Position numbers and translations under genes: made by a program. From DATHTK01 sp035463295 (lineage in GTDB: Bacteria > Actinomycetota > Rubrobacteria > Rubrobacterales > Rubrobacteraceae), in the NCBI GenBank assembly GCA_035463295.1, contig DATHTK010000063.1, positions 1-64,000 of the forward strand: 64,000 bases of DNA, read 5' to 3'. Under the pieces are notes generated by a model. That model made no database searches. It saw only the letters and a list, made by a program, of their open reading frames with translations, and was not told the DNA's origin. Each line of letters begins with the position of its first letter. Positions within the stretch are counted from its first letter, which is position 1. Shown here in pieces: positions 40,276 to 49,060 of this stretch.

Positions 40276-41673
40276 TTGGGCGAGTTGAGAGTTGGAGGGC
40301 GTCCTGGTGACGATGGCGCGCGGCGCCGTCGGCAGCGCGGGTGGATGTTCTACGACTGGGCCAACTCCGCCTATGCGACCACGGTCGTGGCGGTTTTCCT
40401 GGGTCCGTACCTCAATGCGATGGCCAAGGAGGCTGCCTGTACGCAGCGGGATCTGGGCGTTGCGGCGTGTGCTACGGCGGAGAAAGTTCCGCTCGAGTTT
40501 CTCGGTATAACCCTTCTCCACGACTCCTGGTACCCTTACGTTCTTGGCCTGTCGATACTGATCCAGGTCGTCGTGTTGCCCATCACCGGCGCGGTGGCCG
40601 ACCGGTCGCGGCGAAAGGTCCAGATCCTCGCGTTGTTCGCCTACGTGGGTGCGGTTGCGACGATGCTCATGTACTTCGTCGCTGATGGCCGGTTCCTCCT
40701 GGGATGGGTACTCTACCTCGTCGCCAACATGGCGTTCGGTGCGTCGATCGTCGTTTACAACGCGTTCTTGCCGGAGATCAGCACGCCGGACGAACGCGAC
40801 AAGATCTCCGCCCAGGGCTGGGCTCTGGGGTACTTTGGTGGAGGGCTGCTCCTCGGCGCGAACCTCCTGCTGTTTACCGTGCATGGATCCCTCGGTCTCT
40901 CGGAGGGTCTCGCGGCGCGGATCAGCTTGCTCTCGGCCGGTCTGTGGTGGGCTGTGTTCACGCTTATACCGATCTCGCGTTTGCGCAACCGCCGGGATGC
41001 GGCGCGCGCTGGACCGGGCTCCCGTGTAGTGTCGGCCGGCTTCCGCCAGCTCTGGCACACGTTGCGCGGGGCGCGTTCCTACCCGAAGACGCTGTTGTTT
41101 CTCGCCGCGTTCCTCTTCTACAACGATGGGATCCAGTCGGTCATCCTCCTCTCCGCCGTGTACGGCGTGAACGAACTCGAGTTCGACCAGGGCACTGTGA
41201 TCGTTGCGTTCCTCATGGTGCAGTTCGTCGCGTTCGCGGGCGCTCTGGCGCTCGGTCGGCTCGCCCGGCTGATCGGCGCGAGGCGAGTCGTACTGGGTAG
41301 CCTCGTGCTGTGGACGCTCGTTCTGGTCGTGGCGTACTTCGTCGAAGAGCGTGCGACAGCCCAGTTTTTCGCGCTCGCTGCGTTTATTGGCTTCGTGCTC
41401 GGCGGCAGCCAGGCCCTATCCCGCTCGCTGTACTCGCAGATGATCCCTCGCGGCAAGGAGGCGGAGTATTTCAGCCTCTATGAGATCAGCGAGCGCGGCA
41501 CGAGCTGGCTCGGAGCTGTGACGTTCGCGACGGTCAACCAGCTCACCGGCAGCTACCGCACGGCGATCCTTTCGCTCGTCGCCTTCTTTGTCGTGGGCTT
41601 CGTCCTCCTGGCCATGGTTGATGTGCGGCGCGCTAGCGTAGAGGCCGGCAACCTGCCGCCCGAGCGGGTGTGA
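40276..41673 (+). CDS. MFS transporter of the UMF1 (Atg22-like) family
   Basis: The 465-residue protein has twelve membrane helices. GWMFYDWANSAYATTVVAVF near the N-terminus is the hallmark of the UMF1 branch (YDWANSAY), followed by GAVADRSRRKVQIL, the MFS loop 2-3 motif, and YNAFLPEISTPDERDKISAQG. In eukaryotes the relatives export amino acids from the vacuole; bacterial substrates are unknown. TTG 40276 is chosen, with AGGGG seven bases upstream. A GTG/ATG pair with a ribosome site at 40307-40313 lies in a different frame. Codons here end more often in T than in neighbours, which hints at transfer. A promoter and operator precede it. Confidence 0.88.
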   Translation: MGELRVGGRPGDDGARRRRQRGWMFYDWANSAYATTVVAVFLGPYLNAMAKEAACTQRDLGVAACATAEKVPLEFLGITLLHDSWYPYVLGLSILIQVVVLPITGAVADRSRRKVQILALFAYVGAVATMLMYFVADGRFLLGWVLYLVANMAFGASIVVYNAFLPEISTPDERDKISAQGWALGYFGGGLLLGANLLLFTVHGSLGLSEGLAARISLLSAGLWWAVFTLIPISRLRNRRDAARAGPGSRVVSAGFRQLWHTLRGARSYPKTLLFLAAFLFYNDGIQSVILLSAVYGVNELEFDQGTVIVAFLMVQFVAFAGALALGRLARLIGARRVVLGSLVLWTLVLVVAYFVEERATAQFFALAAFIGFVLGGSQALSRSLYSQMIPRGKEAEYFSLYEISERGTSWLGAVTFATVNQLTGSYRTAILSLVAFFVVGFVLLAMVDVRRASVEAGNLPPERV

Positions 41674-41771
41674 CCTAGCGCGCGCCGGGTGGGGGACATG
41701 CAATACCGGAGCCGTACCCTAGAGTCCGGCGTCTAAGTGTATAACCACCGCGGGTAGCTTCGAGCGACCGC

Positions 41772-41963
41772 CTAGCGTTCCTCTATGCCGGGCTTCCTGG
41801 CGCGGTCTTGCAGGTCCTTCTTCGACCAGTCCTCGTAGCTGCGGGACCTGCCGCCACGCTTGCCCGCCGCCGAACGCCCGGTGTTGGCGATCCTGGCCGC
41901 CTGCTCCTTGCGCTCTCCCTTCTCGCGCAGCGTCTCGTACGGCTCGTTGTCCTCGCAAGGCAC
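41772..41963 (-). CDS. Small basic protein of the DUF7218-like type
   Basis: The 63-residue product reads YETLREKGERKEQAARIANT, then AGKRGGRSRSYEDWSKKDLQ and ends RARKPGIEER. This (Y-x-x-L-R-x-K-G-x-x-K-x-x-A-A-R-I-A-N ... Y-x-D-W-x-K-x-x-L) is a small conserved bacterial protein resembling a Rho_N or SAP-like fold, often named DUF7218. Members usually continue by about 20 residues; here the C-terminus is short. Function is unknown. The start is GTG 41963. Confidence 0.7.
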   Translation of the reverse strand: MPCEDNEPYETLREKGERKEQAARIANTGRSAAGKRGGRSRSYEDWSKKDLQDRARKPGIEER

Positions 41964-42004
41964 CCATAGGGGCGTTCCCCGCGGAACCAGTACGATAAAC
42001 CTCT

Positions 42005-42232
42005 CTAGGTGGTCCCTTTGCGCGAACCCTTGTAGAGGTAACGGACCTCGACCTCCTGGTAATTACCGCACTCGGGACAGGTGAATGGGCGCACCTTGCG
42101 CGAGCTGAAGGCCGGAACGATGGTCGTCTTGTTCCAGTCGAAGACGTACCCGCACGCTTCGCATTTCTGGCGGAACGTGACCACCGTGCCTCTCTCGCCG
42201 ACGATCTCGCCCCCCGTCATCTCTACCGCCAT
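42005..42232 (-). CDS. Small zinc-ribbon protein
   Basis: The 75-residue product contains two CxxC pairs, QKCEACGYVFDW and FTCPECGNYQEVEV, 30 residues apart, as in a treble-clef or zinc-ribbon fold. The C-terminus is basic (YLYKGSRKGTT). A nucleic-acid or protein-binding role is probable for the fold but the partner is unknown. It lies 41 bases upstream of the DUF7218-like gene and may be cotranscribed. No stronger assignment is possible. Confidence 0.7.
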   Translation of the reverse strand: MAVEMTGGEIVGERGTVVTFRQKCEACGYVFDWNKTTIVPAFSSRKVRPFTCPECGNYQEVEVRYLYKGSRKGTT

Positions 42233-42322
42233 GCCTGCCGCCCCTTACGCTGACAGTTACGCTTCGTACCCGATTCTATCCGAACAAGGCGTGCTCCAGC
42301 TCGCGAAACCCTCGATGTGGCA

Positions 42323-42352
42323 TTGATTGAACGCAGGGAGCGTCGGTATAAT
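42323..42352 (+). promoter_or_regulatory. Promoter of the helix-turn-helix regulator gene
   Basis: TTGATT (42323-42328) and a perfect TATAAT (42347-42352) are separated by 18 bases, 38 bases upstream of the TTG start at 42390. Confidence 0.65.
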
Positions 42353-42389
42353 TTTGTTGACACATGCTGTAGAGCGGGGTGGGAGCCGG

Positions 42390-43031
42390 TTGCACATCGC
42401 CCGGAAATTCGAGTCGTTCCTGGAGAGGTACCGGCGGGAGGACGGTGGCAGGTGGACCGGTCAGGACCTGCACGACGCGACCGGTGGGGTCGTGACCCGC
42501 TCCTACGTCAGCACGCTCAGGAAGGGCAGGATCGAGAACCCCGGTTTCGAGAAGCTGCGGGCGATAGCGAAGGCGATGGGCTTTCCGCCGGAGCTGTGGT
42601 TCGAGGAGGGGGGGGAATACGCAGAGGCGGGTAGGTTCGAGAGCCTTGACGACCGGTCGAGTCTCGCCGAGCGGGTAGACCACCTCTTCGCGTCGGTGAA
42701 GAACGAGCGGTCGGGGGAACCCTACACCGAGGCGGAGGTCGCCCGGGCGGCTCTGGGAGACCTGACCGAAGAGGACGTATCCAGGATAAGGAGCGGGCGC
42801 CTTACGAACCCGACCATAAGCCAGGTTCTGGCGCTCGCCGACTTCTTCCGCGTCGAGCCCGCCTATTTCCTCGGACGGGGCAGAGGGTCGCTGGACGAGG
42901 AGTCGTTCCGGGCGTTGGGCGACGAGAAGTCCCGGCTGTTGCTCCGCGGGAGCCTGGATCTCTCCGCCGCGGAGAAAGACATGCTCATCGACATGATCGA
43001 GCACCTCCGGCGGCTGCGCGCGGGGGTATAG
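42390..43031 (+). CDS. Tandem XRE-type helix-turn-helix regulator
   Basis: The 213-residue cytosolic protein has two helix-turn-helix segments. The first (WTGQDLHDATGGVVTRSYVS, then LRKGRIENPGFEKLRAIAKA) and the second (YTEAEVARAALGDLTEEDVS, then IRSGRLTNPTISQVLALADF) each fit an XRE-like fold with the recognition helix starting at SYVSTLRKG and DVSRIRSG. This tandem layout recalls mycobacterial EspR-type nucleoid regulators. The TTG start follows GGTGGGAG. It has its own TATAAT promoter. Targets are unknown. The C-terminal LSAAEKDMLIDMIEHLRRL may dimerise. Confidence 0.85.
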   Translation: MHIARKFESFLERYRREDGGRWTGQDLHDATGGVVTRSYVSTLRKGRIENPGFEKLRAIAKAMGFPPELWFEEGGEYAEAGRFESLDDRSSLAERVDHLFASVKNERSGEPYTEAEVARAALGDLTEEDVSRIRSGRLTNPTISQVLALADFFRVEPAYFLGRGRGSLDEESFRALGDEKSRLLLRGSLDLSAAEKDMLIDMIEHLRRLRAGV

Positions 43032-43048
43032 GGAGAGCTTCTTTCATG

Positions 43049-43432
43049 TCAGGCGCCTGTTCTGGCGTCTATTCGTCCCTTGTGCCGTTCGGCGGCGGCC
43101 CTCGCGCGCTCGTAACTCATGTGGAAGAGGTCTACGGCCCCGCGTACGTCTTTCGGCTCCCGAATTCGGTAGCTCACGACGCCCGCAAAGCCGGCCCCGT
43201 GTGGCTTCGCCCGTCCGCCGGAGATCAGCTCGTCATGGACCGTTCTCGGGAACGCGAGGTCTGCGACGCCGGTGTCGTGGATATGCCCGAGCGCCCGGCG
43301 CCCGAGCTTGTAGACGGTCGCTGGTGGAACGTAGAAACCACCCCGGCCCGGACCGCCCCTGAACCTCTCCTTGCTGACCCCGGGCCAGCTGAGCACCTCG
43401 CGCTCGACTGACGACAGCAGCTCATCGTTCAT
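43049..43432 (-). CDS. Luciferase-domain (DUF5519) protein
   Basis: The 127-residue product matches the small luciferase-like domain called DUF5519: VLSWPGVSKERFRGGPGRGG, FYVPPATVYKLGRRALGHIH and DLAFPRTVHDELISGGRAKPH, with the conserved His and Gly residues. The name reflects a distant family link and does not imply light emission. The ATG at 43432 follows GAGGAGG. It is convergent with the regulator at 42390, with 17 bases between stops. Function unknown. Confidence 0.82.
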   Translation of the reverse strand: MNDELLSSVEREVLSWPGVSKERFRGGPGRGGFYVPPATVYKLGRRALGHIHDTGVADLAFPRTVHDELISGGRAKPHGAGFAGVVSYRIREPKDVRGAVDLFHMSYERARAAAERHKGRIDARTGA

Positions 43433-43549
43433 CGAATTCCTCCTCGTGCGAGAACAGCGCGACCTCATGTCAGGGTGGCACGGAGAGGCTCTCCGCACAT
43501 CGTGCGGAAGTACGGACCTCGACCTGTACTTTCGTACGGTTGCTCAGGT

Positions 43550-44785
43550 CTACCGGTGATGTTCGGCCGGAACGCGAGGCTCCTTCTTGAGCTCCAGCTT
43601 GGCTACGGAGACGCGGTGGACCTCGTCGGGGCCGTCGGCGAGCCGCAGGGTACGGGATGCGGCCCAGAGGTACGCGAGGGGGAAGTCGTCCGAAACGCCG
43701 GCGCCGCCGTGGGCCTGGATAGCGCGGTCGAGGACGCGCAGGGCCACGTTGGGGGCGACGACTTTGATCATGGCGATCTCGGCTCGGGCCTCCTTGTTGC
43801 CGACGGTGTCCATCATGTGCGCGGCCTTCAGGGTCAGGAGGCGGGCCTGCTCGATCTCGATGCGGGAGTCGGCGATCCACTCCAGGATCACGCCCTGTTC
43901 GGCCAGCGGCTTGCCGAAGGCTTCGCGGCTCTTGACCCGCTCGCGCATCAGCTCGATGGCCCGCTCTGCGACCCCGATCAGGCGCATGCAATGATGGATG
44001 CGCCCCGGTCCGAGGCGACCCTGAGCGATAGCGAACCCCTTGCCCTCGGCCCAGATCATGTTCGAGGAAGGGACGCGGACGTCGTTGAAGGAGATCTCCG
44101 CGTGGCCGTGCGGCGCGTCGTCGTAGCCGAAGACCGGCAGCGTACGCTCTATCCTTACCCCCGGGGTATCCAGCGGGACGAGGATCATGGACTGCTGCTC
44201 GTAGCGGGGTAAGTTCCCTTCGGGGTCTGTCTTTCCCATTACTATGGCGACCTCGCAGCGCGGGTCGCCGGCCCCAGTAGTCCACCACTTGCGCGCGTTG
44301 ATGAGGTAGTCGTCTCCGTCGCGCACGATGCGTCCCTGGATGTTGGTGGCGTCGGAGGAGGCGACATCGGGCTCGGTCATCGCGAAACAGGAGCGGATCT
44401 CACCCCGCAGCAGCGGTTCGAGCCAGCGTTCTTTCTGTTCCTCGGTCCCGTAGCGCACGAGGACCTCCATGTTCCCCGTGTCGGGGGCGTTGCAGTTGAA
44501 GACCTCCGGGGCTATCGGGGAGCGGCCCATGACCTCGCAGAGGGGCGCGTACTCGAGGTTGGTGAGACCGGCCCCGAGCTCGGAGTCCGGCAGGAAGAGG
44601 TTCCAGAGCCCGGCGGACCGCGCCTCCTCCTTGAGCTCTTCCATGATCGGGGGGATCGTCCACCTGTTCCCGGCGGCCTCGAGCTGCTCCTCGTGGGTCT
44701 TCTCGTTCGGGTAGACGAACTCGTCCATGAACGCCTCGAGCCGCGCGATGAGCCTCTGTACCTTCTCCGAGTATTCGAAGTTCAC
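43550..44785 (-). CDS. Acyl-CoA dehydrogenase
   Basis: The 411-residue flavoenzyme oxidises an acyl-CoA to the enoyl form. Family segments are CFAMTEPDVASSDATNIQG (FAD-binding), WWTTGAGDPRCEVAIVMGK, the dimer loop and RVKSREAFGKPLAEQGVIL, and the C-terminal AIQAHGGAGVSDDFPLAYLW with the RxxxIxxGxxE-like end RTLRLADGPDEVH. The catalytic base lies in the C-terminal region as in long-chain branch enzymes (ACAD10/11-like). GTG 44785 is chosen for its GGAGGAAGG site. No other fatty-acid genes flank it, so substrate chain length is unknown. Confidence 0.93.
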   Translation of the reverse strand: MNFEYSEKVQRLIARLEAFMDEFVYPNEKTHEEQLEAAGNRWTIPPIMEELKEEARSAGLWNLFLPDSELGAGLTNLEYAPLCEVMGRSPIAPEVFNCNAPDTGNMEVLVRYGTEEQKERWLEPLLRGEIRSCFAMTEPDVASSDATNIQGRIVRDGDDYLINARKWWTTGAGDPRCEVAIVMGKTDPEGNLPRYEQQSMILVPLDTPGVRIERTLPVFGYDDAPHGHAEISFNDVRVPSSNMIWAEGKGFAIAQGRLGPGRIHHCMRLIGVAERAIELMRERVKSREAFGKPLAEQGVILEWIADSRIEIEQARLLTLKAAHMMDTVGNKEARAEIAMIKVVAPNVALRVLDRAIQAHGGAGVSDDFPLAYLWAASRTLRLADGPDEVHRVSVAKLELKKEPRVPAEHHR

Positions 44786-45142
44786 CGGCGCCTTCCTCCC
44801 TGTAGACCTGAAGTGGCCGCTATCCCCTTCGCGACCAGCCGTGGACCGGATTCTGGCACAGCGCGTCGTCGCCCGCAACGCTGGACGAGGCGACAGAGCT
44901 CGAGGTGGCGTTAGTCTAGCGGTCAGGCGCTCGTGTCCAGCTGTGGACTTGATGGTCCTGGTTTCACCTAGTTCTCCTGTTGCTCACGCCCTGACTGGAA
45001 ACCCACCTATCCCGAGCGCGGCTGGCGGGCAGCAAGACCGCTGATCTCAGGGCTTGCTCACCCAAGGAAGCGGTATGGATGTAGAACGGGATTTGCCCTC
45101 GGCTGAAATGGCTCTCCACGCAGGGCGGAGGCCTCGACGCGG
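44786..45142. other. 357-base gap with no recognised feature
   Basis: This stretch between the acyl-CoA dehydrogenase start and the stop of the FAH-family gene has no open frame with a family match, no convincing hairpin and no tRNA. The left end may contain the promoter of the dehydrogenase gene. Confidence 0.5.
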
Positions 45143-46009
45143 CTACCGGACGACGGGATTAGCGAGCCGCCTGAATCCGCTTATGCGACACTCCGCCACG
45201 TCGCCCTCCTGTATGACCGCCGCCCCCGGCGTGCCGGTCGAGATTACGTCCCCAGGTAGCAGGGGCATGATCCGGGAGTGGAACGAGACGAGCCACCACG
45301 GGGAGAAGGTCATGTTCGAGACGGTGTTGGTACGCTGTATCTCGCCGTTTAGGACCGTGGAGACCTCTAGCTCCTCTACGTCCTCTATCTCGTCGGTCGT
45401 CACGAGTTCGGGCCCGAACGAGAAGAAGGTGTCGAAGCTCTTGGCGCGCGTCAGGTAGCGCGGGTTCTTCCTGAGGATGTCCTCGGCGGTCATGTCCAGC
45501 ACCGGAGTGAATCCCGCGACCACAGAGGGGGCCTCCTCTCCGGAGACATCCTTCGCCTCGCGGCCGATGATGATAGCCAGCTCGGCCTCGGCCGTCACGC
45601 GTCCCGACTGCTCCGGGAGCCGTATCTCCTCGCCCGGACCGATGATCGTGGTGTCCGGCCTCATGAAACTCGCCGGCTCCTCGGAAGGTGATGCTTCGTC
45701 AAGGTCTTCGGCGTGCTCGACGTAGTTGAGCCCGATGCCCCAGATCTTGCGGGGCCGGCGGTAGAGCGGCGCGTACGAGATCTCGGAGAAGGGCACTGCC
45801 TCCGTCGAGACCTTCGCCAAACCGGCCGCCGAGAGCTCGTCCCGCCAGCGCCGGAGATCTCCGAGGTCATCTCCGGCGAGGAGGAGCATGAGCTCCGTGG
45901 GCCATTCCGTGCCGAACGAGTCGTTTATCGCGACCACCGGTACCGCACCGTTGTCGAGTACGACGGCCGCCGTCTCCCTCCCCTCGAGCCTCACAGTCGC
46001 CAGCCTCAA
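45143..46009 (-). CDS. Fumarylacetoacetate-hydrolase-family protein
   Basis: The 288-residue enzyme belongs to the FAH superfamily, which hydrolyses or decarboxylates beta-diketo acids. Metal-binding motifs are VTAEAELAIIIGR and the conserved G(K/L)NY (GIGLNYVEHAEDL), with SFDTFFSFGP, LPGDVISTGTPG and VLNGEIQRTNTVSNM-type strands. The TTG at 46009 follows AGGAG. Likely roles are aromatic-compound or ureidoglycolate-type degradation; the exact reaction cannot be told. It follows the FAD oxidoreductase after a 273-base gap on the same strand. Confidence 0.9.
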   Translation of the reverse strand: MRLATVRLEGRETAAVVLDNGAVPVVAINDSFGTEWPTELMLLLAGDDLGDLRRWRDELSAAGLAKVSTEAVPFSEISYAPLYRRPRKIWGIGLNYVEHAEDLDEASPSEEPASFMRPDTTIIGPGEEIRLPEQSGRVTAEAELAIIIGREAKDVSGEEAPSVVAGFTPVLDMTAEDILRKNPRYLTRAKSFDTFFSFGPELVTTDEIEDVEELEVSTVLNGEIQRTNTVSNMTFSPWWLVSFHSRIMPLLPGDVISTGTPGAAVIQEGDVAECRISGFRRLANPVVR

Positions 46010-46056
46010 CCTTGACTCCTCTCGCCGCGGGCCTAGTTATCCAGCATCCGCCGCAG

Positions 46057-46282
46057 CTATTCTGAACCAAGAGAAGCGTTGTTTGAAGCTACGGCATCGC
46101 CCAACTGCATAGAAACGGTGGCGATGCGGGAGCACCGCAGCTCGGCGCCGTAAGCTCCGTTAGCGATTCCAGCAACAATACCGGGGCGCGCGGTGCTCGC
46201 TCCGTGCAGGCGTTCTTCGGCAATGGGGAGTTCCGAAACGTCATCGGGGACGACAACCTTGGCGCCTCGCGCGTAATCCAGG
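46057..46282 (-). other. Possible non-coding relic after the FAD oxidoreductase gene
   Basis: In one minus-strand frame this gap reads without stops for about 75 codons (AKVVVPDDVSELPIAEERLH and GIVAGIANGAYGAELR, stop at 46057) and has protein-like character, but it has no start codon, no ribosome site and no family I recognise. It may be a decayed C-terminus or chance. Confidence 0.25.
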
Positions 46283-47692
46283 TCAGGGTTCCTGGCTCGG
46301 TCGGATGTTCGCGTTCATCCGGAAGAAGTTCTTCGGATCGTGCTGATCCTTGAGTGCGACAAGCCGCTTGAGCCGCTCGCCGTAGGCTGCCTCGATGCCC
46401 GCGTCGCCTTCGTCGGAGAGGAAGTTCGCGTACACGCCCGCGCTGTGTGGGCGCAGGGCGTCCCAACCCTCGCGCACCCAGGCCGTGTGGCGAAGCCCGT
46501 TCGGGTCGCGAGGTGGCCAGGCTGCGACGACGTTTACCTCGAACCCGACCTCGCGCTCGCCGACCGCCGTCGCATCGGGGTCGACCCGGCTGACCGCCCC
46601 GCCGACCGCCCACCCTCCGATCTGCGAGAAGGGTGACGTGATGGATTCGACGCGCGTTACAAGTGCGTCTATGACCTCGTCGGAGAGGTTCGGGAGCCTG
46701 TGCGACTTCCAGTAGTAGTGCATCCCGTGCGGCGCACCGGCATCGAGCATCGACTGGACGGACAGGTAAGGCACCGGGCGCACCACGTCGGCGATGGGCG
46801 AAGCGATCCGGCGCAGCGGTGCGATCGCCTTCTGGCCCGCGGCTATATCGCCGGCCCAGACGAGCACGAGCCCTACCACCGGCTTCCCGTACTGATCCGG
46901 CGGCAAGAACGGCATCGGAGGGGCAAGGCGCAGAGCGACGGTGATGCCCAGCTCGTCGGGCGCCTCGGGGACGAAGTCGCGGAGGAACCGCAGGACCTCC
47001 GGCGCGTCGGCGATCGACCAGAACATCGGGCCTCCGAGAACGATCGGCCCCACCGGGTGCAGCCGGTACTCGAAGGCGGTGGCGATTCCGAAGTTTCCTC
47101 CCCCTCCCTTGAGGCCCCAGAAGAGCTCCGGCTCGGTCTCGGGGGTGACGTGCATCCGCCCGGCGTCGGCGGTCACCAGCTCGACGGAGAGCAGGTTGTC
47201 CACCGTCAGGCCGTGCTTGCGCATGAGGTGGCCCAGCCCGCCGCCCAGCGTCAGGCCGGCGATCCCGGTGTGGCTGATGATCCCACCCGTCGTTGCGAGC
47301 GCGAACTGCTGGGTAGCGCGGTCGAACTCTCCCCAGAGCACTCCGCCCGCCGCGCGTACGGTGCGTTCCGTGGGGTTCACTCGGATCGCCTTCATGAGCG
47401 AAAGGTCGATCATGAGACCGCCATCGCACACGGCATGGCCGGCGACGGCGTGACCACCGCCACGCACCGAGACGAGCAGATCCCGCTCTCTCGCGAACCG
47501 GACGGCGCAGGCGACGTCGTCGGCCCCCGCGCACCGGGCGATGAGCGCCGGATGCCGATCGATGGCGCCGTTCCAGATCCGGCGGGCCTCCTCGTAACCT
47601 TCCTCGCCCGGCCGCAACAACGCGCCGCGGAAGCTCATCCGCAGCTCCTCGACAGCCTTTGGTTCGATCACCGCGTCTCGAATAGAGGTCAT
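46283..47692 (-). CDS. FAD-binding (berberine-bridge-type) oxidoreductase
   Basis: The 469-residue flavoprotein has a PCMH-type FAD domain (RGGGHAVAGHAVCDGGLMIDL; the first histidine is the likely covalent FAD site), GGGLGHLMRKHGLTVDNLL, FWGLKGGGGNFGIATAFEY, and a C-terminal BBE segment ending NFFRMNANI. It oxidises sugars, alcohols or alkaloid-like rings with O2 in known relatives. Its ATG overlaps the stop of the NmrA gene by four bases (ATGA), so the two are coupled. A related enzyme lies at 62295; the pair share much sequence, including CDGGL(M/V)IDLS and the same ends, so they are paralogues. Confidence 0.9.
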   Translation of the reverse strand: MTSIRDAVIEPKAVEELRMSFRGALLRPGEEGYEEARRIWNGAIDRHPALIARCAGADDVACAVRFARERDLLVSVRGGGHAVAGHAVCDGGLMIDLSLMKAIRVNPTERTVRAAGGVLWGEFDRATQQFALATTGGIISHTGIAGLTLGGGLGHLMRKHGLTVDNLLSVELVTADAGRMHVTPETEPELFWGLKGGGGNFGIATAFEYRLHPVGPIVLGGPMFWSIADAPEVLRFLRDFVPEAPDELGITVALRLAPPMPFLPPDQYGKPVVGLVLVWAGDIAAGQKAIAPLRRIASPIADVVRPVPYLSVQSMLDAGAPHGMHYYWKSHRLPNLSDEVIDALVTRVESITSPFSQIGGWAVGGAVSRVDPDATAVGEREVGFEVNVVAAWPPRDPNGLRHTAWVREGWDALRPHSAGVYANFLSDEGDAGIEAAYGERLKRLVALKDQHDPKNFFRMNANIRPSQEP

Positions 47693-48582
47693 CGGAGTCC
47701 TCCCGCGTTCGATGAGCCCAGGGCGTGCTTCAAGTATTCCTCGAGCCGGGTGGGCGTCGTCGCTTCGGACGTGCGCCGCATTTCGCCAAACGGCCGACCC
47801 TCGTTGAGGGCGAGCTGCATATCCACGAGAAGCGACGCCGCCTCCTCCGACATGCCGGCTGCGAGGAGCGCGCCCCTCATGTCGGCCGGGGGGAACTCGA
47901 CGTACGGTAGCTCTGGCAGACCCAACAGCGACCCCATCGCCCGCGTAGCCTCGCGCATGCTCACGTCCTCCGGCCCCAGGAGCAACTTGACCCGGTGTCT
48001 CTCGAAGTCGCGGCTCGCCAGCCGCTCGGCCGCCTCGTGCGCAACGTCCCGGGTCGCGACCATCGGGAACCTCAGGTCGCCCCTGATCGCGCTACCGTTG
48101 ATCTTCTGCGACTGGATCAGCGGCAGGTTCGCTAGCAGGTAATCCATGTAGAACGCGGACCTCAGCACGAGGACGTTGACGTCCTCGAGGTCGAACAGCC
48201 GATCCTCGTACTCGCGGAGACCTGCCGGGGGTCCCACCACGTCCTCCTGGTCGGCGCCGGCCGCGCTCAGCGCGACGACGTGGCTCACCTGCGACTCTCG
48301 CACCGCGTCGGCGATAGCGCGGCTCATCTCGGAGCGGGTGGTCACAAACTGCGGGTCCGCCAGGTTCTCGGGGAGCAGAACAAGGGCGGCGACGGCATCT
48401 TCGAACAGTGCTCGCAGATCGTCGACGTTCGTCGCGTCGCCCCTCACGCGCTCGGCGCCGCGCTCGCGGAACTCCTCCAGCTTTCGCTCGTGCTCGAACA
48501 CGCGAACTTCCTCGCTCCGGCGCAGGAGCAGATCGGTCACCTTGCTTCCAACGTTCCCCGCCGCACCCATAACCGCGATCAT
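47689..48582 (-). CDS. NmrA-like NAD(P)-binding protein
   Basis: The 297-residue protein is an atypical SDR of the NmrA type: MIAVMGAAGNVGSKVTDLLL has the GxxGxxG nucleotide motif, followed by VRVFEHERKLEEFRERG and VVALSAAGADQEDVV, with no YxxxK. It may be a redox sensor or a quinone-reductase-like enzyme. ATG 48582 is preceded by AAGGAGG at six bases. The frame is open for 270 bases upstream, where a small conserved domain is encoded (see 48583). The stop overlaps the start of the FAD oxidoreductase, indicating a two-gene operon. Confidence 0.85.
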   Translation of the reverse strand: MIAVMGAAGNVGSKVTDLLLRRSEEVRVFEHERKLEEFRERGAERVRGDATNVDDLRALFEDAVAALVLLPENLADPQFVTTRSEMSRAIADAVRESQVSHVVALSAAGADQEDVVGPPAGLREYEDRLFDLEDVNVLVLRSAFYMDYLLANLPLIQSQKINGSAIRGDLRFPMVATRDVAHEAAERLASRDFERHRVKLLLGPEDVSMREATRAMGSLLGLPELPYVEFPPADMRGALLAAGMSEEAASLLVDMQLALNEGRPFGEMRRTSEATTPTRLEEYLKHALGSSNAGGLR

Positions 48583-48852
48583 CCTCGCCTCCTTCGCACT
48601 CGCGCTGTCGGTTCCAGGCTCATATTCCTCCACCCGCTCGATCATGAACGTGGGCAGGTCCGACCAGTCTCGGAAGTTGCGGAAGGCTCCGCTCGCGACC
48701 TCTCGCACGCTCCCGCGGTATTCGGACCCGTCAGCCGCTTCCTCCTTCCACACCCGCACCGTAAAGAGGTGGGAGCGCAGCGTCGCCTCACGCCGCTCCC
48801 GACCGTCGGTCGCTCCGTCGTCGTTGTTCCTCCGTCCACCCGAGCGGGCCAC
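48583..48852 (-). CDS. In-frame small domain fused to or preceding the NmrA gene
   Basis: The stretch reads in the NmrA frame with no stop: EATLRSHLFTVRVWKEEAAD, then SEYRGSVREVASGAFRNFRD and WSDLPTFMIERVEEYE. This small HLFTVRVW...FRDW module is a conserved stand-alone protein in actinobacteria as far as I recall. The only in-frame start seen is GTG 48852. Either the two are a fusion of 387 residues, or the stop of a small gene has been lost. A strong ribosome site before ATG 48582 suggests that the NmrA part is also made alone. Confidence 0.5.
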
Positions 48853-49060
48853 GACGTCCCGGGGCCTCAGCCGATACCGAAGGGGACGTAGATCACCCGA
48901 CGCCAGGTGCCGTCCGGCTGCTGGCGAGCCACGTCCGTCGTCCGGCCGCTCATGTGCACCTCCTGGGGTCTCGGACCGACCCCACCGGTCTATCCATACA
49001 TGTACAAGCATAGGGAGACGGCGTTCCGCAAGCGTTCCGCGGAGCGTCTCTGCGCAGGGA

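Noticed and set aside
40292..40510. Alternative MFS start at GTG 40307 or ATG 40313 with a ribosome site
   Set aside because: These lie in a different frame from YDWANSAY, so would require a frameshift; TTG 40276 serves in frame.
44880..44950. tRNA-like sequence GTTAGTCTAGCGGT
   Set aside because: D-arm-like bases are present but no seven-base anticodon loop, T-arm or acceptor pairs can be drawn.
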